Below, piece after piece: positions 32,463 to 42,259 of a stretch of DNA of 64,000 nucleotides. The position numbers were made by a program, and so were the translations under genes. Below the pieces are notes generated by a model that made no database searches, was not told where the DNA came from, and worked only from the letters and a program-made list of their open reading frames with translations. Positions within the stretch are counted from its first letter, which is position 1, and each line of letters begins with the position of its first letter. Source of the DNA: Gautieria morchelliformis (lineage: Eukaryota; Basidiomycota; Agaricomycetes; Gomphales; Gomphaceae); assembly GCA_015179125.1 (NCBI GenBank), contig WHVA01000073.1, positions 62,001 to 126,000 on the forward strand. Reading direction: 5' to 3'.

Positions 32463-33027
32463 CGGTTGCTCCTATGTCACTTTTCACCTTCCCCGCTCCA
32501 AAACTAAGCCGAATGGCGATGACATTCACCTCACCGACTCCTCCTGCGCATGCTCCGCTACTGCAGCCTTCCTCCACCATCTGCATTCCAACTGCGCGGT
32601 CCCTGCTGATGCCCCTCTTTTTGCCTTCGAAACTGCTGAGGGTGCATGGGCCCCAATGCACCGGAAATGGTTCCTCAATCGCTGTCAGTTGGTCTGGTCA
32701 CTAGCTGGACTCCCTCCGGTTCTTGACCACGGCTTCCGCATTGGCGGCACCACTTTCCTCCTTCTGCTGGGCATCGATCCGTGGATAGTGATGATGCAGG
32801 GCCGGTGGAGCTCACAGGCGTTCCTCACCTACTGGCGCCGCTGCGAGGAGATTCCCCTCTTCATCGGTTTTAACTTCCAATCACATGTGAGCATCCTCAG
32901 GCCTTCAAACAGCGGCTGCTCGCCTAGCGATTTCCCGTCACGCAGGGATTTCTGGTATCCTCTGGGCGAGTCGAGCAATGGGCCGACTGTCCGTTCCCTG
33001 CGGGAACTGATGGGTGGTGAGGTCTAG
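32463..33027 (+). pseudogene. Tyrosine recombinase of the outer element, C-terminal piece
   Basis: The C-terminal catalytic part of a tyrosine recombinase: the HGFRIGGTTFLLLLG block (HxxR-like, about 32730-32775), then WIVMMQGRWSSQAFLTYWRR with the tyrosine block near 32830. The reading ends near 33027. It is the third piece of the outer Ngaro/DIRS element. Confidence 0.7.
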
Positions 33028-33397
33028 GGCCCCATTGATCTCGTGCGCGAGGCTGAGCCAAACACGGCTCGCCCCAGCCCGTTGTATCATTCTCATAGTC
33101 TCTACTCTCTATCTAGGATCTAGGATAGCTAGCGGGCGAGATGATTGGATAAGGTACAGTAGCGAGATATGCGCGCTTAAGTACACCAAAACATTACAAT
33201 GTTATATTTTTATTTTTATCTTTTTCTTTATCCAAATTTTCATCTTTTGGGCAGGGCCCTATGTAAGGAATATACAAAGCGCGCCGGTCGCATGTTTTTT
33301 TCCATCTATCCTTTGTTTCTCGATCTCTACTCGTGCACAAAGTTATAATAAGTACAGCAATAGGTAATCGTCATCACTTACTACATCCAGCACAAAA
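33028..33397. other. Right edge of the repeat nest and 3' flank of MFS copy A
   Basis: This stretch must hold the right terminal repeats of the outer element, but I could not match them to the left side. TCTATCTAGGATCTAGGATAG (33105-33125) is a small direct repeat, and the T-rich run at 33205-33250 may belong to the 3' end of the neighbouring transporter. No gene seen. Confidence 0.4.
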
Positions 33398-35531
33398 CTA
33401 GTCCAGACTATCCGGCGCTCCCAGTCGCTCCCGTATTGCCTTGCCATGGAACATGAGCCACACTATCGGCACAAACACCACGACGCTCCCAACGATAGAG
33501 AATATGAGGTACGTGAATTGATATCCAATTCTGTCACCCAGGCGGATGGCGTAGAAGGCGAAGGCGAAACCAAGTTCCTGGCGGATAACGTTGATCAGCT
33601 GGGATGTCTATCCAATTACTACGCATCAGTGCAAAGAGTACGGCACAATCTGGGGTACGCACATCGCCGGATTCCTGGGGATAACATTCAATGGCATATA
33701 CATAGGTTACCTTTTACTGCATTGAGGGACTATGTGGAGACACGTGGAGACGAAGAATAAAGTTACCGTTGCTATTATCTGAGCACCTGCCATCGTAATG
33801 CCTATCGCGACAATCTGAAAACACAGACAGTCTAAATCATTCTGAACATTATACGGTGGATTAAGGAGACTCACAGGCAACATGTAATTCACTCTGTACT
33901 GTAGTCCAAAGCCGTACAGGAGAAGTCCTACCTGGGAGCGTACGTGCGGTCAGTACACCCGATGAATAAAACGTGTCAAGGGAGGAAAATCCTCCACGTG
34001 GATCGAAGCGACTGACTGGCACAAGGATCTCCCCAGTCCAAATTGCCCTAAGTCGTACTTCTGGCTCGTCATTTCCCCCGTGCTTCTGCCTTTCACGCTT
34101 GGTGATATAATCGATAACCATGCCTCCACCCAGTTCCCCAACAAGGCCACCGACTGTCAGCGCTCCGCCATACGCCAACCCAATCACCAGCGTGCTGAAG
34201 CCAAAATGTATCGAGAACACATGGGAAACGGTGACGGCGGGGAGAAAAGTTCCGAACCCATAGGCCAATGCATAATCTATGAAGCTGTGAGAATAAAACG
34301 CGAAGGAAGATCGCGACGTACAAACTGCTGGTAGTAGTACGGAAGGGTATTTAGCCATTCGAAGAGATGGTAAGAAAAACTGGCGCAGGTGGAGCGACCT
34401 TCCTGAAAATGTGCGAAAGACACTTAGTGCTCGCACATATGTCGACAGGGTGAGACGGCTATGTCGCTGATTAGAAGATCGAGCGTCGTGAATGTAGAGT
34501 GTCTCGGGCAGGCATAAGAAGATTATCAGCAACATAACGCCATCCACAATGGCACCAAGGAAGAAGCACCCTATGAAATTCGATCAATAGCGCGGTCTCG
34601 AGGAGGGGTTTACTATACTTACACTGCCAACCCAAGAACTGGCCGGCGATACCTGGTAGGTTGATGGCAAATAGTGATATCGAAATAAATCAGACTAACC
34701 TCCCAAGATCGGACCTACATGAGAACCAGTTGTAAGGAACACAGTAAATAAACCCATTGCTCTGCCTCTAGAGAACACTAACGTTTCAACGAGGCCCCTA
34801 GCATGGGGATAACTTACCGCTGATGGACGAAGAACATGTCGGTGACACTTGCAGCACCAAGACTGAAAGCAGCGGGAAATAACCCAGTAAATACTCGGGC
34901 GATCAGTAGGTTGGCGAACGTCCTTGAAAACCCGCTACCGAGAGCTGCAGCAAACCCCAACAGCGTCGTAAACTATGGGGGGATAGACTTCAAGCTGGGT
35001 AGGCGTGACGTAGGTGAAATAATACCAAATATATAGGTCGACGGCCGTACACGTTTGCCAGGGGATTCCAGATGAAGGGGCCGAAGCCTGGTGACACGTA
35101 GAATGTCAAGAATAAAAACATAGGCGGATGCTCACCATTTAGTGCAATGACGACAGACGTCTGGTAAGAGGCGACAATGGTGGATATACCCATATATTTC
35201 GCCATTGGAACATATGCAGGATTAATGACAGCTATGAAAACGAAGGTGAGGGCATCGAGAACTGAGCCTTGCTTGGTCAAACAGTTGAACTTACAAGCAT
35301 TCATGGTCCCAAGAGCAGCGAGAAAAGATACTTGAACAAGCACAAAGATCTGACGAATATCAATTTTTGGTGAATTGCAACATGGCCGGACGGGAAACAT
35401 ACTTTTAGTTTCAGGGGCCAGTTCAGAGGATCTGCTGGGTCATCAGAGGGTTGAGGAATGAGTGGGAGACCATTCGTGTCTAGCTTGAGGCTGTCAAGTT
35501 TGATATCAGATTTAACTGGGCTGTCGGACAT
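33398..35531 (-). CDS. MFS transporter (DHA1-like), copy A
   Basis: Major facilitator family, plasma- or vacuole-membrane proton antiporter of unknown substrate. The N-terminus has the fungal DHA1-type signature LIPQPSDDPADPLNWPLKLK before the first membrane span. Next exons: IFVLVQVSFLAALGTMNA, VINPAYVPMAKYMGISTIVA, and FGPFIWNPLANVYGRRPIY, which holds loop motif A (GRR). Then the central loop after IVDGVMLLIIFLCLPETLYI, the C-terminal half with YGFGTFLPAVTVSHVFS and GLAYGGALTVGGLVGELGGG, and the end IVWLMFHGKAIRERL, stop at 33398. About ten exons with introns of about 50-60 nt. The start at 35531 is fixed by alignment with copy B. I see no defect. It is tandem with copy B, same strand, with the same exon borders where compared. 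Confidence 0.88.
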
Positions 35532-35594
35532 GATTGACTAGAGGACTAGGAGTGTAACCAAGAGGGATGAACTTCAAGCACGAGCAGAAGCATG

Positions 35595-36047
35595 TTAAAT
35601 GTAAAACTTGAAGCAGCCTGAGAGCCAGAGTACTTTTGCCACGTTAAATTTCTCCTGCATATTCCAGCTAGAGTCCCTAGGTACTGCATTTTTACCTGGT
35701 CTCCCTGGTAGCTGCCGACAGATCTTCTCTAAAAATGCTCCTGCTTGTATCTTGTCTTGGTAGGGCATGGATATGGCTAAGCGTGCCAGGCTTGCTCCGA
35801 GCGTCCACGGCTGATAGGTTGTGCTCGCGAACATTATTGGGAACATTTCTGAGACCCTCGGTAGAACCACACTCCCTACCTGGAAGCCCAGCTTGCTCTC
35901 CTCCATTGCTCGCTGATATTCGAATAGCAAGTCTGTATCGGTCATATAGGACTCAACTATTGGGCCCCGGTACGAAACCCATTTCGGGTCTCGCTGTAGA
36001 GAAATATCTAGGTCAATCACCCTGATTGGAGCTGGGGGATCATAGAG
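35595..36047 (-). pseudogene. Unrecognised open segment upstream of MFS copy A
   Basis: An open stretch of about 145 codons without a convincing start. It reads naturally (DPKWVSYRGPIVESYMTDTD, VVLPRVSEMFPIMFAST, YQPWTLGASLARLAISMP), so it is more likely an exon or gene fragment than chance. It lies 64 bp upstream of MFS copy A on the same strand, in what should be its promoter. I do not recognise the family. Confidence 0.35.
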
Positions 36048-36335
36048 CGCATATCATGAACACCGCACTTTGAACCAAAAAGCCTCCTTTCGAGTAAAAC
36101 TCAAAATATTTTCGGAGTATCTGCCAAATATCTCGTATCGAGATTCAATTCTATTGTCGCGACGCTCTCCCCGGAGACGCCGTGACGATTCGAACCTACT
36201 GCGTAGCAGTCCAACCCGAGCTGATTAGTAGCTTATATGTGAGCCAATATTATCCAAGTCTCTGCTGGACTTTATTTTTGCTTGCTCAATTTCTATATTG
36301 TAGTGTAAGTAATGCAGGCACGCGCGTCATCACTC

Positions 36336-36354
36336 GACGCGTTGTTGACGCGTC
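36336..36354. promoter_or_regulatory. Inverted pair of ACGCGT boxes
   Basis: GACGCGT TGTTG ACGCGTC: two ACGCGT sequences form a perfect 7 bp inverted repeat around five bases. ACGCGT is the MCB core read by MBF in yeasts. No gene start lies close, so a function is speculative. Confidence 0.2.
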
Positions 36355-38027
36355 ACTGTTGCACAACGTTTGGACGCAAGTATTCACCGCGTTCCCTGGG
36401 TCAAATTTGCCGTCCAAGTAGCGCTGTCTTACAGTTTGATTACCCCAACACACCGAACAACCCCGCCCCCATATCTTTAGGCCAAAAATCCAAATTTACC
36501 CAATACTCTAGATACACTGTTCAACTGAAGTTTGAAAGTTAGCTAGGCTCAAATACCAAATATCTTCGTCGACGTTTGCCCCACTTCGCACACAGCTCAT
36601 AATCAGGCACTCATTTTGAATACACTTATATCAATTGGACAACTCAGGCCACAGCGACAATATATAGGGGTATACACACAAAACACGAAAACATATACTT
36701 ATTGCCCACATATCGTAGTATCAATCCCGCATTCCACTTTTTCTTCCTTACTCACCACCTGTAATTCCCATGCCTCAGGCTAGTGGCATCGAAAGTTGCG
36801 CGTGATCCATACACCAAGCCGCCGACACATGTGACGGTATCCTATACACCAACTAGAAATCACTTCCATGAGGTTCGCAAGGCATACACGGAGAACCTGA
36901 TGATTCCCCAACCCAAGAATAATCCAGGCCCTGGAACCCCACATAACGCCCGGAACAAGCGCAACCTGAAGCCCACCAGCGATCTTGATAGCGATCTCGA
37001 GCAGTGATCATGAAGAAGGCAAAGGCGGAGGCCAGCCGTGCTAACAGAGCCATAGCTTGTAGGTGGGCATATACATCTGTTGAAGGGCCGATCACTCACC
37101 AAGTATCACCAAGTATCGGCTGTTTGATTCTCAGATCCTGCTGCCAGCTTTGAAAGGTAAGCATGTGATCGCCTCCAGTCTCGTGAATGATGATCATGCC
37201 CCAGAGAACTTGCGGCGCGATAATGAGCAGACCCGCAGGGGTCCTGCACTGGAGCATCAAGGCACTGTAGACAACCAGACAAGGCAAGTTAGGGTTGCGC
37301 CATCGAGTTGTCATGTATGCTCTATATGCAGGTCTGACTCGGTTGTACCTGGCGATGTACTGAGGTTCGGCACTGAGACTCCATCGGTGCTTCTTCACCA
37401 ATACTGTTAGGGACACGACCACCGATATCCACACCCTGAGCAAATGTACAATGAGCGCACTTGTAGGTATTTGATGCATACTGCAATGTACCATTAGTCC
37501 GTCTGAATCAAATGTCGGCACGGCTTGGGAGACGTCAGGGACCAGTTGCGCTTCATTATTTGAATTGAACATGTCTACATCTACATGTATACATGTGAGT
37601 GCATGATATGAAAGGAGAAACTTACCATCCTCTTGGCGATGAGTGTCGAGTTGGGATCGCCCGGCGACTTGACAGGTCGAAATATAGCCCCTCTCCCTCT
37701 CCCTCTGTGTTTCTCCACTGGTGCGATCCGACGGTTCCCTCGACGGCTAATAGGCAGAGATAGAGCAATGCTTCCGCTTCTGGCGCTGTGTGATGAAACA
37801 GCCATCCTGATCATTGTCGGGCAATACATAACATTCGAGACATGTACACAAATACGCGGCGGGCAGACGAAGACCCCCGCCAGAGGCATATACTATAAGG
37901 TTGTATATGCACATTTTGAAGCGCCTTGTATTTAATCCTGTCTCGTCAAAGGCTACTCACCTGTCGATGGGCGGCAGCGATATGGAAATGTCGCTGTGAC
38001 ATGCTCATTGCTCACAAGCAGGGGTGG

Positions 38028-38225
38028 ATCGAATCTGAACGGGTGGCGACGCAGCGGATGGTGGTGAGAAGTAAAGATAGTACTTCGTGTTTAAACAGTA
38101 CGAAGTACTAGTAGTACGTGCGTGGCTTGATCGAGTTTGAATGGGTGGCGACACAGGGAGTGGTGGCGAGAGGCAAAGAGTAGTACTTCGTACTGTCTAA
38201 ACACTACAAAGTACTAATAGTACGT
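38028..38225. repeat. Two tandem ~100 bp units with AGTACTTCGT palindromes
   Basis: Each unit runs GATCGA(A/G)T(C/T)TGAA(C/T)GGGTGGCGACG(A)CAG ... and ends in an inverted repeat AGTACTTCG...CGAAGTACT (38080-38110), with AGTACTTCGTACTG...AGTACTAATAGTACG in the second (38190-38222). Units start near 38028 and 38129. It looks like a duplicated palindromic MITE or its footprint. Confidence 0.7.
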
Positions 38226-39366
38226 GCCTTGAGTATAATTTGTTGAAGTCCAGCGTGGACTTGCATTTGCCCAAAAGTCATTTGAGGTGATTGAACAATC
38301 AACATAATTGTCAGGTGGAGCCGGCTAGATATAGTTGGACAGCGTGCTTGCGGGTATACGCGGTTTCAAATGCCTGGTCTAGATGCATCTGGTCAATCCC
38401 TTTTGGAAGCAGGCCAAGGCAATCATAGCCTGAGGATAGATGGCATACTAGTGGGATAAATATACACGCTCGTCAGTTGGCAGCTTAAGGCCGGCCATTG
38501 ACTCGTGTTTGCCTGGAATAATCCAGGTAAGTATAGCCTTATGTACCGCATTGATCGCCACTTACATTAGTCGATCACATTTGGCCAGGATTTGATGGGG
38601 TTGAGAAATGGATTTGGATGACAAATCCATCCAAACCCCAGGGTTACTGCAGTACTTCAAGCAGGTCTAGAGTCTTCTCTTCTCATGAATGACTATGCCA
38701 ACTATACCGCAGTTTGACCCAGAGGTTGTACTAGGCTTGGATGATGATGAATGTCGACTCGGAGACCTGCATCAACTTGGCTCTGTTACTGGCCAAATAC
38801 TATTATCCAAGCCGGACGGTGAGCTGGACATGTACCGATAGTTTTTTACGAGTCAAAGCCTTTGGATAAGCATGAGCTACTTTTCAAGAGATCCTCCGAG
38901 TCATGGTATCAGCCAACGTCAGGGGCAGCAAGCATGCTCTTTAAAAGACGCCCTTGAAAGTTCCAGAGTGCGGCGCCGGTAGCTGCATAGGCCATTCAAG
39001 AATTGGGCAAAACTTACAAACCTGTTTCCGTTCGGTTAAGTAATAATTTGGTAGAGAAGTGAGATGATGGACGCTTGGATCAACACTGTTTGAGCCCCAC
39101 GCATATAGAGCCGATGCTGGCGGAACTTCTCCTTCATCACGTATGATAATGGTGAGATGGGGGCAGAGAATGACGATGAGGCTGATGATGACGTTGACGG
39201 TGATGGTCTAAGTTGGCATAGTTCCTACGCACATACGACCGAGTTTGGCGCGGAAGATGTTCTCCGCGAGAATCAGTATCCGAGGTCAAGAGCATCAAGG
39301 ATTTTTACGCATAAGAGTTCGAGCTCTTCGCCTATTTCATCCAGAAAGTGAGCAAAACTTAAAATA

Positions 39367-41576
39367 TTAAATTATCTCATCGCTGTAACCGAACAGGTCC
39401 AGACTATCCGGCTTCCCCAGGCTCTCCCGCATTTCCTTGCCGCGAAACATGAGCCACACTATCGGAGCGAACGCGACGCCGCTCCCAATAATGGAGAATA
39501 TGAGGAACGTGAATTGATACCCAATTTTATCACCCATGCGAATGGCGTAGAAGGCGAAGGTAAAGCCGAACTCTTGGCGGATAAGGTTAATAAGCTGAGA
39601 TGTCTATCCGATTTCCCCGCACATAGTCAAGGATTATATGGTGCAGCAAAGCGAAGAGACGCACGTCACTGGCTTCTTGACGATAGCATTCAATGGCATA
39701 TACATAGGCGACCTTATCAAACCATTGTTGAGGCTGTGGATGTAGACGGGAGGAGAAGGCATTAATTACCGTCGTTATGACTTGAACACCTGCCATGGCG
39801 ATCCCCATTGCGACAATCTCAAAACACAGGTATTATCAATCATGCTATGCTATAGTGCAAGAGGACTCACAGGCATCATGAAGTTCACTCTGTATTGCAC
39901 TCCAAAACCGTACATAAGGAGTCCCACCTGAAATTAGGGTCAGTACACACGAACGACGAATAATAACTGCCAAGGAGGCAGATCCTCCCAGCATGCTTGG
40001 CGCGAGACAACTGACTGGTACAAGGATCTCCCCAGTCCAGATTGCCTTGAGTCGCACTTCCGGCTCAACCCTCTCCTTGTGCTTCTGCCTTTCATGCTTG
40101 ATAATATAATCGACCACCATGCCTCCAGCAAGTTCCCCAATAAGGCCACCAACGGTCAGCGCGCCGCCATACGCTAAGCCAATGACAAGCGTGCTGAAGT
40201 TGAAATGTTGCGAAAACACATGGGAAACCGTGACGGCGGGAAGAATACTTCCAAATCCGTATGCCATTCCATAATCTGAACGATGAGTATCCCCATAACC
40301 GAAGGCGGGGGAGGGAGAAAATATAAAACATACAAATTGCGGGTAAGAGCACGGAGGGATATCTAGCCATTCGAAGTGAGGGCAAGAAGAATTGACGCAA
40401 GTGGAGTGTCCTTCCTGGGAATTTGCGGAAGACAAACAGTGATCGTATATATGTCGCCCTAGTGAAACGTTGTTGAGTAGGTTGTTGGCTATAAGATCCG
40501 GCGCTGCGAATATAGAGTGTCTCAGGGAGACAAAAGAAGATCACGAGCAGCATAGCGCCGTCCAAGATGGCAGCGAGGAAGAAACACCCTATGAAACTGG
40601 ATGAATAATTGCAAAATAACGAACATCGAGAGGGGGTGAGAGGAGGTGAATATATTTACACTGCCAGCCCAAAAACTGGCCGACGACACCTGAAGATTGG
40701 CGTCAGTCGGTGACACCGAAATAAATCAGACTGACCTCCTAAAATTGGAGCTATATGCGCCCCAGTTGTAAGGAAAACGGTAAAGAAACCCATTGCCCGG
40801 CCTCTATAAAGTAGAAGTGCCTCAACAAGGGCAATAAACAAGATGGGAGTGGCTTACCGCTGATGGATGAAGAACATGTCAGTGACACTTGCAGCACCAA
40901 GGCTCAACGCAATAGGGAATAACCCGTTGAATACTCGGGAAACGAGTAGGTTGGTAAATGTTTTGGAAAACCCGCAGCCGACGGCTGAAGCAAACCCCAA
41001 CAATGTCGTAAACTATATATAGAGGAATAGAATTGAGTAAGAGAGAAGCAAGCGGAATAATGACACTACCAAATATATAGGTCGACGACCATATACATTC
41101 GCCAAGGGATTCCAGATGAAGGGCCCGATGCCTGGTTACGCGTAAAACATCAAGAATAAAAAGTATAGGCTTCGACTTACCATTCAGTGCAATGACGACG
41201 GATGTTTGGTAAGACGCGACAATAGTGGATACACCGAGATCTTTTGCCATTGGAACGTATGCAGGATTGATAATAGCTATGGTTACAAGGGTGAGGAGTG
41301 AGGAGTGTATGGTCAAATAGTTTTATACAAGTATTCAGGGTCCCAAGAGCAGCAAGGAAAGAAACCTGAACAAGTACAAGTATCTAACAAAAAAGTGAAT
41401 GTTAGGTGGATTGATAAGACATGGAGGAATACTTTGAGCTTCAAGGGCCAATTAAGGGGATCTGCCGGGTCATCAGAGGGCTGAGGAATGAGTGGGAGAC
41501 CATTCGTGTCTAGCTTGAGATCGAAGAGTTTCTCCCCAAGATGTTTGGCGTCAGACTTGATTGAACTGTCAGACAT
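39367..41576 (-). CDS. MFS transporter (DHA1-like), copy B
   Basis: Paralogue of copy A with the same exon layout. The start MSDSSIKSDAKHLGEKLFDL is followed by LIPQPSDDPADPLNWPLKLK. Later blocks are INPAYVPMAKDLGVSTIVAS, IGPFIWNPLANVYGRRPIY (motif A), ILDGAMLLVIFFCLPETLYI, LPAVTVSHVFSQHFNFSTLV, GLAYGGALTVGGLIGELAGG and IRQEFGFTFAFYAIRMGDKI. It ends FRGKEMRESLGKPDSLDLFG plus six residues, a few longer than copy A. Differences lie mainly in the N-terminal tail and the central cytoplasmic loop, as expected for a recent duplication with intact membrane core. Substrate unknown; the group includes drug and polyamine exporters. Confidence 0.88.
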
Positions 41577-42259
41577 CTAGGTTAATAGAGCCTTAGGATG
41601 GATGCACGGCTAGACTCGTTTATAAAAGAAAGCTGGGTAGATTCTGGATACACGAACGATCACGGGAACAAATGATAAGCCAGATGACCAAACCAGAATC
41701 TGGCGCGTGTGGATGACCGTGGAAGCTAGAGCACTAATCATAGCAACAACACATACTTACAGGTGCCATGAGGTGAGCTGGCAAGACCAAGAGCTGGAGA
41801 ATATGGGACCCAGTAAGAGCCGTACGACCCATATATCTTCCCATGCCCTGGTCGCGCAAGAGAGTGGTGGCGACGCAGACAAAGTTCTTCCATCCGAGTC
41901 GCGAATTCTCAGCGGACCGTTTTGGAAGTCAGCTGAGCCAAAACGGGCGAATAGACTGTCACGTGACTACAGACCACGTCTAATCTTATTCATCACCTCG
42001 CACGGGCAGGCGGAATAGGGAAGTGGAAATAGGGCGGCCACTATGGACTACCAACACAGGCAATCGATGCAAACAATGAGGTTTCTCCCAAGCCCCGACT
42101 CGGAGAGTGGAAGTCGGGATTTACTACTAGTAAAGGCTGACACCGGCAGACCTGGTGCTGCACTTTCCACGGTTTTGATACTCCCACTACCTTTGGGACC
42201 ATCTCCATGCGTGTTGGGGGACGGATATATTTCGCTGCCATTTCTACAGTACCCTCATC
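41577..42259. other. Divergent intergenic region between MFS copy B and the hydrolase
   Basis: The two genes diverge from this 683 bp region, so it holds both promoters. TATAAAAG (minus-strand reading near 41615-41630, CTTTTATAAACG) could be a TATA-like element for MFS copy B. A CACGTGAC site lies at about 41960. No further gene was seen. Confidence 0.45.

Larger units (their letters stand above)
1580..33027 (+). mobile_element. Outer tyrosine-recombinase retrotransposon (Ngaro/DIRS order), split by nested insertions
   Basis: Retrotransposon coding for a Gag-like protein, reverse transcriptase/RNase H and a tyrosine recombinase instead of a DDE integrase. Its own sequence lies at 1580-5386, 11060-11206 and 32463-33027. 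The gaps are a copia element and a solo LTR that itself carries large insertions. The order gag, RT, RNase H, tyrosine recombinase with no methyltransferase domain between RNase H and recombinase suggests Ngaro, a group known from basidiomycetes; DIRS1/PAT-like is the alternative. I could not delimit the terminal or split direct repeats, so the ends are approximate. It is a broken fossil with several internal breaks besides the insertions, and it is the oldest element of the nest because everything else sits inside it. Confidence 0.8.
36048..39366. other. 3.3 kb gene-poor stretch between the two MFS genes
   Basis: No gene could be supported. It contains the ACGCGT palindrome, a 158-codon minus-strand ORF (37096-37572) without recognisable domains, two tandem copies of a palindromic repeat (38028-38225), a small hairpin (38597-38640, GGGGTTGAGAAATGG against CCATCCAAACCCC) and an acidic ORF (39157-39351) that may be chance. 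Probably decayed repeat sequence. Confidence 0.5.

Noticed and set aside
37096-37889. Possible two-exon membrane protein on the minus strand
   Set aside because: A good donor (GTAAGT near 37625) exists, but no acceptor keeps the frame, and no domain is recognisable; left as unassigned.
39157-39351. Acidic 64-codon plus-strand ORF
   Set aside because: No start context, no homologous motif, short; chance is likely.
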